From positions 325,360 to 389,359 of the forward strand of contig VUYV01000294.1 of the NCBI GenBank assembly GCA_008711295.1: a stretch of 64,000 nucleotides of DNA. Reading direction: 5' to 3'. Position 1 is the first letter of the stretch; every line of letters starts with the position of its first letter. Made by a program: the position numbers and the translations under genes. Positions 24,036 through 34,640 of this stretch are shown piece by piece. Under the pieces are notes generated by a model. That model had not been told where the DNA came from and did no database searches. It saw nothing but the letters and a program-made list of their open reading frames with translations. The stretch comes from Anarhynchus alexandrinus. Taxonomy: Eukaryota; Chordata; Aves; Charadriiformes; Charadriidae.

Positions 24036-27000
24036 AACAACAGGGCTCTGGCTTGCTTAGGTCCCTCCTAGAAGGGGAGTTAAAGCTTCGTGCCCAATAC
24101 AGGATGAATGGCACATCATGGGGGCCACGCACAGCACTGAACCCGTTGTTGCGTCTGCGTATGCTAAGGCTCTTTTCAGTGAAGACCTGAAATGAAACCC
24201 TACATTTCAGAAAAGAACAGGCTGACCATGTTATGTGCCGATAGATGCCGAGCAGCAGAAATCAACCTGCCCTTTAAACGCAGGGACACTAAAAATGGTG
24301 CAGTCAATGCTTCCCAGCACTGTGCTTGTTACAGCTGGTCCCAGGGCTCGCACTGTTTGTCTGGTGAACAAGAATTCCAGTGCTAGATACTGAAATATAA
24401 GTACTCTCTGCTGGCGTTACAACCCCTGTTGTCTACCTTACGATGGTGATACAGATTAAGAAAAGAAAGAGAGAAATCTGGTGCTTAATAAATCTATTTC
24501 TCAAAGGCTGGCAATTGTGATTTCAATGTCATCCATGGGAGAGAATCCAAGGCAGAGATAAAACTGCTTTTCTGGTTTGGGTTCCAGCTGCAAACTTAGA
24601 GGAAAACAAACCACGCAGTAGCATGACGACACTGAGATTCATGCCATGTAGGCTGCAACAGTCTCTGCCTTGAAGACGGAGTAGTATCAGGCAGGGCAAA
24701 GAGATTACCAGACCTTTGTTTACCTGGGGTCACATTAGCCCACCAAGGTAAAGCTTCTGGTGCTTGGAGATTTTGTAATCATATTGTGCATTGACAATAT
24801 TACCTCACCCATTACATTCTCATGACACCATACGTACCAAAATGATGAGCAAGAAGCAGCTGAGAAACACCTGCTAAAATAGTATCATGACAAAATGCCT
24901 TTGCACCATAGCTCAGCATCCAGTCTGCCCAACCATGTGGCCTTCGTGTTTTTGGACAATCTTGGAACATTTTTCTGGGCATCTCACCATCTCTAGGGCA
25001 CTAGAATAGGTATCTGAAGGAACTAAGAACAAGTGAGGAGGTTTGGGTGCTTGTCTTTCATCTTCCAAACTCTTCACGGGTATCAAAGAAGAGAAAGACC
25101 ATACAGAGTCTTTTGGAATCAGGAGATGCTGACCATCACATCAGCAGAATGGTTTGGGGTTTTTAGCTGAGATTAATATCCTGTAGCTTAGTGCTTGGTC
25201 AAAAAACCCAAAGGCAAGTCATTTGCAGCACTTCTATTTACTATGAGGGCTACCAAGATGAAATCAGTCCTTGACAAAAAGGGAACAAGGGAAGCTGCCT
25301 AAATGCCTGGATGGAAAAATGGCAGCAAATGGAATGAGGTGCTGCATGAAGCCATATGGACTTGGAACTGAGATAGGTGTTAAGCCCTGAGACACTGGGC
25401 ACCAGGGGTGCCCATGCAGTGGGACTACTGAGGGGTTCACAGGCTGCTAAACAAACACATTTGGAAAAGCTTCCAGCCATGTGGGAGAAGGTCCATTTTC
25501 TTGATGTGGAGTTACCTTACTCACAGGAGTGCTCACCTTCTAATAGGGCCAGAGCAGGCAAAATAATATTAAGAAAATTCTTTCAAGGGAAAAACCTTAC
25601 ATTGCTGTAGTTTTGCAACGGAAGTTTCATGGTTCTGCACTGTAGACAGCCACACAGAGACAGGCAGAGGTGAATTTATCTTATCTAAGAGCACCCACCA
25701 AAATCAGTGAGAGCGCCAAGTACAGAGGAGCTTTGATATTCTGGTCACGAAGCAAATTGTGGCTATTCCGTCCCATTTCATGCTTTGCATCCCAGGCCGC
25801 AAACCGGGGGTCACAGGAGTGGGAATACTCAGACTTTTTAGGAAGCCAGGAATTTGTGCTGTAAAACAAAGGCAGGCTCAAACCAAGTTACTGCAGAATA
25901 TGGACTTGGCTTCCTGATGGGCAGAACCATCTGAGGGCCAGCGTTGTCTGCCCTCCTTAAGTAAAGGTGTTGACAAGCAGGGAAGGAATTCAACCACGCT
26001 CAACACTAAAGCACGAGACACGTTTCTCCAAGGCACAAAGTCAAATTTTGCACAAGGATAAACCCGGAGCAGAGACCAGCTCAGCTTGCAGCTATGTCTC
26101 ACCACAGAGATGGAGGCTCCGTGCAATGCTGCAACAAGCAGGCAGTTACACAAACTACAGCAGTGACACACTCAAGAAAACAATGTTTTTCAACATATGC
26201 AAGGAGAACCAAGCCTGAAGAGGAGAGAGAAAAGAGCTACCCATAAAATACATACATAAATCTGTGAAAGCAGGTCCTACTTCAAAGTTGGACCTCAAGA
26301 TGAAAAATACAGTAACAAGCACTCATTCCTAGAGAAGCTCCCCTCGAAGAAGAGCCTGAGGACACTGTGAGTACAGCCTTATTCTAATGGATGTTCAAGT
26401 AAACACACAGGGGGGTCCTTGCCCTATTTCACCATGTGGACCTCACTGAGATGTCCAAATTAGAAACTGAGGCTCCCTGCAAACTCCACAGAGAGAGGCA
26501 GATATTTTCTGAACATGATTCAGAGCCCAGAGGGTAGGAACTGTAGCTCCTGTTCTACTTATGTGGTCCAAACCACCCCCAGAGGTGCCTTCCCCTCTTC
26601 TTAGTCCACACTCAGAGTGTAGGCAGCCTGACTTCAGCTCCTACACTAAATGGCGAATATTACACAATGACAGCAAATCCCTGAAATCTCCTCTATGTGG
26701 CAAGCATGGTATGAGCCCAGAGGGAAATGACGGAGAATCTGAGATTGGGAATCTGATGCTGCCTTGCAGGCTGGAATGGCAGAGCTGTGGCAAACACTAC
26801 TTTTCTTTATTATTTTCATTTATTTTAGGACTTTGTTGAAGTCTGGCACATGCTAAAAATGGAAGAAGGAGAATCAACTTCATCCATCACTAGACATGCG
26901 TATAAAACAGAGTCCTGTTCTCAGTGGCAGAGAGAGTAAAAGCTCAGCTACACCAGATGATAAAATTAGATCTATAGAGGTGCTATGGAGAGAGCATACA

Positions 27001-27660
27001 GTAACTGGAAACAAGAAACAGAAGATTTTACTGAGCTCAAAGACTGAAAGGTGCACACTAAATCCATGCAAACAGTTGTGGTGGTCATGGGTGAATTTGA
27101 ATTTAAAAAAAGAGCAGTTTCAGCTCTGGATGCATTGAGCATCAGTTGCCACTGCCACACAGCACATTAATTATTTAGCCACAGTCAACTATTGTACTCT
27201 TGACAGGTTATCAGCCAGGAAAGCCACATTCTCTTCAAGCATAAAGAGAAAAAATTACAGGAACAGCAGAGGTAAAACTGCCGAACAGGATTTTGTACGT
27301 TGGACGTTGTAGCACCTTATCAGGCCCCAGACGCATGAGATCAGAAATGCCAGCTGGAACCCACAGGGCTTATCTGGGCACTCAGAAGCGTAGGAAGAAC
27401 GAGAGCCAGAGGAGTTTTATTCTATATGAATCCCTGAATGCTGCCGCTGTAGATAAGGAGCGAAGTCCCAGGTTCCACTAAGTCAATGACAAATCTCAGT
27501 TTGACTTCATTTGGGCTGGGATTTCCTGCCCAACATCCAAGGGTAAAAACCACACTAAGCACAGGAAAAAGGCAGCAGAAACTACTGAAGCTGTGCACGG
27601 ATCCTGGCTGCACTTGTTTTGAGGCCAGTGTGAATATACCTGTGTTAGATGGGAAAGGTG
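24036..27660. other. Non-coding unique sequence
   Basis: No gene, RNA or interspersed repeat recognised in this long stretch. Open frames are all under 100 aa with no family resemblance. Confidence 0.55.
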
Positions 27661-27768
27661 GCTGGGTTTTGGGGTTGTTGGTTGGGTTTTTGTCCCCCTT
27701 AGCCAGTAACCAGCCTGGTTTTCTGAGGTTTAGGGTCAGGCTTTTGGGGGGATTAGGGGTCAGCTTTG
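27661..27768 (+). repeat. G-rich segment with G-quadruplex potential
   Basis: Two G-run clusters: GGGTTTTGGGG...TTGGG (27664-27686) and AGGGTCAGG...TTTTGGGGGG...TTAGGGG (about 27732-27759). The TTAGGG/TTTTGGGG flavour is telomere-like but not tandem. Part of the 222-aa minus-strand frame lies across it. Confidence 0.5.
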
Positions 27769-28499
27769 GTATACGAGGATGTTTCCCTATGCACAAAGTG
27801 ACAAAGTTTAACAGCTCACCTGCTGTTGGAGGAGGTTCTCGGCTCCCGGGGCAAGAACCCCATGTGATACAAGTTGGGGAAGCGTCAAATCCAAGCGGTA
27901 TGCCAAGAGGAAAGAGCTGTTGGACCGCGAACAAGTAAGAAAATGAAAAAAAAAAAGCAAGCAGCAATCTGCCAAAGCAATAGCCTGCCATCTTACACAA
28001 GGCACTGGTTTGCTGGAAAGAAGACCGGGGCTTGTGGCAAACTGTGCCAGACTGAGTATCCTGCAGGTGGAGGCTCACAGCATCGCCCATGGCTGGGGCT
28101 CAGCCACGGACAACCCTCTGTCCAGTTGGAAACAGAGGAAATAAGGAGAACAACCTCCCTGTCCTTTGAGGGCATCCAAAGTGCTGCAGGCCACACTTGC
28201 CAGCGGTAAGATGTAGACCTCAAAGACAACAGGAGAAACAAAATGGGTACCATGTTCTAATTATTAGACCAAAACCCCCACCTCTCATTCAAAGTTAATA
28301 TGCTATCTGCTTGGGTAGCCTTACCTACTGCCATGTGAGATAACATATAACAAACTTCAACCTGCTGTTGGCTTTGGGGCTGCTTTTGAAAATAGTCCAA
28401 ATGCCAAGGGAAGAGGGGGCAAGCACTTTTCCAGTTTCTTCTGCCCGTTTCTCATGGAGTAGCAGACCTTGACTCTCCTCTTGTGGCTGTGACAGCAGA
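27769..28499. other. Non-coding unique sequence
   Basis: No gene recognised. It contains the 5' portion of the longest open frame of the window outside CR1 (minus strand 27422-28090, 222 aa), which has no recognised domain and is contradicted by overlapping frames on the plus strand. Confidence 0.45.
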
Positions 28500-29080
28500 A
28501 GGAAGGACCCCACAAGGGTGCTGCCTGCATTGCCCACGAGCTGCGCCAGCAGAAGCCACGTCAGGGCCAGCAGGGATCTGGGGAACCTCTCTCACCTCTT
28601 CCCGGCCACACCAGCGACCTTCCATCCCTCTCCAGCCACCTCAACCCAACACTTCCCAGGAAGGGGGTCTCCCCAAGCCACATCGCAGCTGCCCAGAGGG
28701 ACACGGTGCACCCTGGTGCCACCGGGAGAGACGAGCAAGGGCTTGTTTTTGCCCTTCATCGGTGTTCCCCCTCGTGCCGGGTGTGTGGGCTTTTTACAGT
28801 GCCAATTAAGTGCACGCTGGGGCCGGGGTGGAGGCGCAGCACGCCGAGCCCCCGTCTCGCTGCCTCCGTACTGTCACCTTCCATTAAGCAGCTGGCGGCC
28901 CCGAGAAGGGGAGGGAAAAGCCAGCGGCGTGTTTGGTTTGCTGTTTTTGTGGGCACTTTACAACTTCAAAGGCTTCCCTCTGGTTCACAGGGGGCAAGGG
29001 GCAGAGGTCAGTAGGCACGGTTTGACCTCCCTTTCACCTCCTCCCCGAAAGGGAGAGGCGCGCACACACACACACACAGA
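28500..29080. promoter_or_regulatory. CpG-island-like region, candidate promoter
   Basis: The most CpG-dense stretch of the window. About a dozen CpGs fall within roughly 135 bp near 28810-28945 (for example GGGGCCGGGG, GGCGCAGCACGCCGAGCCCC, CAGCGGCGTG). It also holds CAATTAAGTGC (an NKX-like TTAAGTG site near 28805) and CCATTAAGCAGC. Avian CpG islands usually mark promoters, so a transcription start of a coding or long non-coding gene is plausible. The strand is undetermined, since no TATA box, start codon in good context or first-exon donor stands out. The 203-aa plus-strand frame here is proline/serine/arginine rich, as expected from GC-rich sequence. Confidence 0.45.
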
Positions 29081-29490
29081 GGAAGAAGAAAAGGAAGACG
29101 AGATTCAGGCAAACACTTTTATCCTCTAATCTTTCTTTGCCTTAGTGCTGCGGAGGCTTTGTCCAGCAGACAAAGTGCCCTTCGGAGTGTCTGACGCTTC
29201 CATGCTGGACTCTACCTCCTCTCCAAGGAGGAAATAAAGCAAAAGAGCAGCACCACAAAACAGGGGGAAAAAAAAACACCAAGAAAACCCAAAAAAAGAA
29301 ATATTGTTCTTGGGAGTGGGTTTTCTCATCTTTGATTTTGGGCTGGATTTTTTTGGTTGCTTTTTTTTCCCCTCCCCAGCTAGATCCATCTATACATAAG
29401 CCCCACAATTGCTCATGATGGAGGGAGAAAACAGGCATGATTGTTCGAGATCCATCCTGGGATGTGAGAAATGCATTTTCTTGTCTTTAA
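29081..29490. other. Non-coding sequence downstream of the CpG-rich region
   Basis: Begins beside a short (CA)n repeat at 29064-29079. A-rich and T-rich runs lie at about 29266-29300 and 29348-29371. Nothing coding recognised. Confidence 0.5.
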
Positions 29491-29640
29491 AACAGCATTG
29501 TTGTATTTATTTATTTATTTGTAATGGCAAGGTCGCTAGCCCGGGGCACTGAGGAATAAGTTCGAGTTTCAGAAAGCTCTCCGCAGCTGGTGATTATATC
29601 CCTTGCAGTGCGTACAAAGACATTGAGAAAGCAGCAGAGA
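29491..29640. promoter_or_regulatory. Possible regulatory block beside the CpG region
   Basis: An (ATTT)n run at 29503-29520 is followed by non-repetitive sequence with retained CpGs (GGTCGCTAGCCCGGGG, AAGTTCGAG, CTCCGCAGC, AGTGCGTAC). It lies within 1 kb of the CpG-island-like region and could belong to the same promoter domain. Inference only. Confidence 0.25.
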
Positions 29641-29885
29641 AAGTAAACAGTATCACTTCTGGGGATGGAGGGGGAGAGGAGGAGGGGGGCAGAGGAGGAG
29701 GAGAAGAGAGGCAGATGAAATTTAAACTGGCGACCAGCCCAGCCACCAACTTAAAACAATGCAGCGAGAGGAAGCCAAAAAGGAAAGAAAAACAGAGAGG
29801 GGTGTGTGTGGAGACACACTCTGTGTGCGCGCGAGAGAGACAGAGAGCGCGCGAAGCAAAGCGAGAGCAAAGAAAGGAAGGGATG
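29641..29885 (+). repeat. Purine-rich tract with alternating CG/TG steps
   Basis: 29660-29712 is a GGA/GAG-rich polypurine run. At 29802-29834 there is GTGTGTGTG, a small hairpin (GTGTG-GAGA-CACAC, 29806-29819) and TGTGTGCGCGCGAG. The octamer GCGCGCGA occurs at 29827-29834 and again at 29847-29854, 20 bp apart. Alternating purine-pyrimidine CG/TG sequence favours Z-DNA. Such sequence next to a CpG island often lies in a 5' untranslated or proximal promoter region. Confidence 0.6.
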
Positions 29886-31225
29886 AAGTTGCAAGCCGAG
29901 GTTTCAGGAGCCATCTCTGGGGGTCCATCACAGAGCAGAAAGGCTTGCAGGGGGAGGTTTTGGGGGCACAGTCATCATCCCTAGTGTAAATACATCTATG
30001 AACATTTCTAATCAAGCTGGCAAAGCATAGCTGTTCACCTCTCTCAAGAACAAGAGGAGGAAAACCACAGGGTCTGGAAACAACAGTCCAAGCCTTGTCC
30101 CCTCCTGGCACCCTCAAAACCAAAAGGGACGAGAAAGTGGCAGGCAGGTCCAGACCAAGATCTAGTGACTGATGCTCTCCAGGTCAGCACAACACAGTCT
30201 CAGGTTGTGCTTGTCTTTCAGTTGGCTCTGGGAATTAAGCTCCAACTCATCTCCAGGCAGTTTCATGTTAAGCTAGTGCCTTTCTCAAGCGTTTTGGTTT
30301 GACAGTATGGGAGAGAAAACAGTCATGACTGGGTGGTGCTCTGGAGCTCCAAATGTTTCATGTGTTTACAGCACAGGGCACAAATTAGATGCAATTTTGT
30401 CCAAGTCTGTACAAGTCCTCCTCACACAGACTGGTCCTGGATGCTGGCTAAAGCTCAATCCTTACCTTCCAGAATAGGTCTGGCTGTGTTAGATCTTCTC
30501 TGGTCACGTTGACCGTGATCTCACTGGAATGAGGTTAGTCATTTTAACGCGGGGGAAGGGAGAGGCAAGCTTTTTTGGAACATCCATCTGCCTGGGAAAG
30601 GCTAACAAGCCCTCCTTTATAGATGTCTATATGTGGACCTCAGCAGAAAGACAGTTGGAAAGCCTGTGGAGAGAATGTGTACCTTAAAAGGACCAGGCCA
30701 GCCTGTTCTTTGGGCTGTCCATCCAGCTTTCTGCTACCTTACACACCAGGAGGAGTCAGGCATCCTGCAGGTTGATGTGTCCTCTGAAGTGCTCCAACAA
30801 TCATCCTCTCCTCCAAGAAACAACACAAATCTTAAAGCCACAGCTGCAAGCCTCAGCAAACCATGACTCTCACCTCACACGGGAGAGCAGCGATGCAGCT
30901 ATGCTTCTGGCTGAGCTTCAGCACCCTTGGTGCTACTAGATAGGACAGGTTGGTCAAGTACCATGAAATCAGAGTGCTTACTACTTGGTGTATTGCTCCT
31001 TTGAATTAAAGGCCTCCCCAGACAAGCTCCTTTGCTAACCTCACTGGTCTCCTGCACATCAAGACTAGCTGGCACAGCTAGGGAACAGCCAATAGGTCTA
31101 TAAGAAATGTTAAACTAAGTGACTGATGGTACTGAAATGAGATATCATTTCATTTCCACCACAGACAACCTATAAGTTATGCACTGGTTACTAACAGGTA
31201 GCTTTGTGCTTGAATGATGCAAGTT
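29886..31225. other. Non-coding unique sequence
   Basis: No gene or repeat recognised. Open frames of 60-80 aa only, apart from a 133-aa minus-strand frame (29722-30123) that largely reads the purine-rich tract in reverse. Confidence 0.5.
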
Positions 31226-31452
31226 GCAACAGGAGAAAATCTACTTAGATATTAGGAAGAAAGATTAATGTTTAAGGTTAGTCAAGAACTGGAACATGTT
31301 GTTCAGAGAGGTTGTGGGATCTCCATCCTCAGAGAGGCTCAAAATTGGACTGTGCAAGGTCCTGAGCAACCTGAACTCATTTGGCCCTGCTCTGAAAGGG
31401 CTTGAACCAGATGACATCTGGAGGTCCTTTCCAACCTATATTAGTCTGTGAT
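31226..31452 (+). mobile_element. CR1 LINE 3' end
   Basis: Plus-oriented CR1 tail: GCAACAGGAGAAAATCTACT, TTAGATATTAGGAAGAAAG, ACTGGAACATGTTGTTCAGA, ATCCTCAGAGAGGCTC, AAGGTCCTGAGCAACCTGAA, TTGGCCCTGCTCTGAAAGGG, ACCAGATGACATCTGGAGGT and CCTTTCCAACC in the canonical order. It covers the last codons and 3' untranslated part. The terminus at about 31452 retains only one decayed end repeat (GTCTGTGAT). It is 5'-truncated, as is typical of CR1, and has no coding potential. Confidence 0.95.
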
Positions 31453-33532
31453 CAAGGAGGCCACGTCAGAACCTGCCCAAGATACATACAGTACCTCACG
31501 TCCTAGTACAAACATCAGCATGGAGGCACCCCTGTTGTGGGGTTTCCAATACAAATATTGCCGTGGTTACCTTTTGATTAAAACAAACTCGGTACTACTT
31601 GCCTGCTTCCCAAGGGTAACTATGCAGTCGAGCTGAAATAACAGATCTGAGTGCATTAAAGCTCCAGGTGTTGAGTCTGTGAGCCCACAACCACTGTATT
31701 TGTCACCAGCTGCATTCAGACCCTACAGAGGGGGAGTCCAGCTGGTTGAACCCAGCAGACCAGCACTAGCACACTTCAGTTGACACTGCCACCCCAGACG
31801 GGCAGAGCCCAGCGTGCAGATGAAGGACAGGAGCAGATCACCACCCTCCTCTCCATTCAAACCTTTACCAAAGGCAATCTCGCTAAATGACAACTCCATT
31901 CCTACAGTAAAAGCAAATTGTTTTTGTTTCAAACAAGTAGGCCCATATTCACTTTCCTTTCTGGAAGTGCACTGAAGTCTCTTCGGGGTGGGGAGAGAAA
32001 AAAAAAGGTTTTATAGAAAAAAGTAGCATCTTCATCTACCTGGGCACGTGGGTAACATATATAAAGATCACCATCTAGTGGCTTACATGGAAGATACCAT
32101 CTATCGTATGTCTGCAAGTTTGATGACCAATAAAGTTGTTGTTACAACATATTACAAATGTTTCTTACATTCCGCTCTTAAGTGATCTAGGCACCTATGT
32201 AACCACAGACACAGACAAGTTTCTGACCCACAGAAAACTGATGTTCATCCCTTCCCCCAATCAAACATTGACCCCTTCCCCATCGTTCTTTTCTCCATCT
32301 CCCCTACATAGGATTTGGACAGACAGTAAGGGATTTGCAACTTAAAGGCCCAGACATTAGACGTCTAGTGTAAACTAGGCAAACTCCTATGGCAGTTAAT
32401 ACAACGAGTCAGATACAAGCAGAGGTGGATGCATCCCATTCTTTTATATGGGGGAGAAGGCAGGTAGGATGAATCCTATTTATGATATCCCACAGCCTGG
32501 AAAACCAATCACCCAGCAAACATGGAAGTCTCTGGAAAGCTTAGCCTGGAAAGCCCATGGGACAGTCTATGCCAACCCTTTTCCATTTACCTCACTGGAA
32601 AACATTCAGGTTTAAGTATTCCTGAAGTACTCCTCGACAGAAAGACAGATTTACAATTTCTGACAAAAACTTTGTTTCACTGAAATAGTCCTGATGAGCT
32701 CTACTCCTTGTTCTTTGAGAAAAGATGGGGAAAGTCATCGTTATAGGTACCTCTCTAAAGCCCTACTTGGCCCAGGGACTATTACACTAACATGACTGTG
32801 ATGCTCCTAGTACACAAGTTAGCCAAGTGTTTCTTCAAGTCTTAGTGCTGGGCCATATAGACAATCTTTAAAATATCACATGCAACCATTTACTTCAGAG
32901 ACATGTAAAGAGATGAAGTACTACCAGTGCACAGGTCAGATGTTTTAGTGGCACTGAATGACACCAAGCAAGGCCAGATTTGAAGCTAACAGAGGACACA
33001 GTTTAGTTCCAGACTGCATGCTCCAGGTACTTCACAGAAGCAGCCCACCACATTTTTACCAAGCCAATACAGTGTCTTAGTCCCAGCATCAAATTATATA
33101 TCTGAAGTGCCATTTTGGTACACCTTCATGTCATGTTCCCAATTTTCCAGGCTGTCAAAACACACACTGCTTTGCTCTGTGGAGAAGAGAAATTTTCTAC
33201 ACAATCTCAAGCACAAAGTATAGACTTGTACACAAACTCAGTTATACTTCACATTTCTAATGGCCTCCTTTAAAGCTTTAAGCATACTGGAAGCCTTAAT
33301 GCAAGTAGCTGGTGTCAACCTGCTGACTTCTTTGCATCACCCAAGATGAAAATCCAGCCACCCATTACACAAATATGTGGTTAGCTGGAGATAAGAAACC
33401 AGAGTTTCAAAAGCCATGTTCCTCTACGAATATACACGATAAGGAGACCTGTTATCACTAAGACACAAGAAAAACCACTTACGGAAGCCACCAAATTTGT
33501 ACGGCATTCTTCACATCTATCTCAAAATATAT
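31453..33532. other. Non-coding unique sequence
   Basis: No gene or recognised repeat between the two CR1 copies. An A8 run lies near 31999-32006. Open frames are all under 80 aa. Confidence 0.55.
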
Positions 33533-34640
33533 ATAGAATCATAGAATTGTCTAGGTTAGAAAGGACCTCGAAGATCAGAGTCCAACGATCAACCAAACAC
33601 TGCCAAAACCACCACTAAACCATGTCCCTAAGCACCACATCTACCTGTCTTTTAAATAATTCCAGGGTTGGCAATTACACCACTTCCCTGGGAAGCCTGT
33701 TCCAATGCTTAACAACCATTTCTGTGAAGAACTTTTTCCTAATATCGAATCTAAACCTACCCTGGCACAACTTGAAGCCATTTCCTCTTGTCCTATCGCT
33801 TGTTACTAGCAGAAAGACGTTGACCCCCACCTTGCTACAACCTCCTTTCAAGTAGTTGAAGAGTGATAAAATCTCCCCTCAGCCTCCTTTTCTCCAGGCT
33901 AAACAACCCCAGTTCCCTCAGCTGCTCCTCATAAGACTTGTTCTCCAGACCCCTCACCAGCTTTGTTGCCCTTCTCTACACACTCCAGCACCTCAATGTC
34001 TTTCTTGTAGTGAGGGGCCCAAAACTGAACACAGTATTCAAGGTGAGGCCTCACCAGTCCTGAGTACAAGGGGAACAATCACTTCCCTCGTCCTGCTCAC
34101 CATGCTATTCCTGATACAAGCCAGGATGCCATTGGCCTTCTTGGCCACCTGGGCACACTGCCAGCTCATATTCAGCTGGCCATCAAACAACACCCCCAGG
34201 TCCTTCTCTGCCAGGCAGCTTTCCAGCCACTCTTCCCCAAGCCTGTAGTGTTGCATGGAGTTGTTGTGACCCAAGTGCAGGACCTGGCACTTGGCCTTGT
34301 TGAACCTCAAACCATTGGCCTCGGCCCATTGATCCAGCCTGTCCAGACCCCTCTATAGAGCCATCCTACCCTCCAGCAGGTCAACACTCCCACCTAACTT
34401 GGTGTCATCTGCAAACTTACTGAGGGTGCATTTGATCCCCTTGTTCAGGTCATTGATAGAGATATTAAAAAGAACCAGCCCCAATACTGATCCCTGGGGA
34501 ACACCACTTGTGACTGGCCGCCAGCTGGATTTAACTCCATTCACCACAACTCTTTGTGCCTGGCCTTTCAGACAGTTTTTTTACCCAGTGAAGAATACAC
34601 CCATCCAAGCCCTGAGCAGCCAGTTTCTCCAGGAGAATAT
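33533..34640 (-). mobile_element. CR1 LINE, 5'-truncated copy
   Basis: About 1.1 kb of a CR1 retrotransposon in minus orientation. The 3' terminus at 33533-33555 has the hallmark TAGAATCATAGAAT end repeat followed by TGTCTAGGTTAGAAAGGACC. The element then reads back through the 3' untranslated region and the 3' half of the reverse transcriptase gene, and stops at AGTTTCTCCAGGAGAAT (about 34638), which is far short of the roughly 4.5-kb full-length element. It is moderately diverged, with stops and frameshifts, so it cannot move. The preserved 3' end repeats suggest a younger age than the fragment at 7115. Confidence 0.97.
33860..34547 (-). pseudogene. CR1 reverse transcriptase remnant (3' half)
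   Basis: Frames on the minus strand recover the C-terminal half of the CR1 ORF2 polymerase. A block at 34547-34353 has [11 protein letters not shown] (RT motif B-like) and the catalytic FADD box at 34415-34404, then meets a stop at 34353-34355. A second block at 34310-34038 begins RFNKAKC and includes EKDLGVL and [14 protein letters not shown], and then shifts frame where one extra T appears to be inserted in the CCCCTT run near 34067. The remainder continues in another frame toward 33860. In the family this enzyme copies CR1 RNA at its target site. This copy is inactive. Confidence 0.92.

Noticed and set aside
28518..29129. 203-aa plus-strand open frame as a gene
   Set aside because: It lies in CpG-rich sequence where stop codons are rare. 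Its product is a low-information Pro/Ser/Arg/Gly mix ending in His-Thr repeats from a CA microsatellite, and overlapping frames are equally open.
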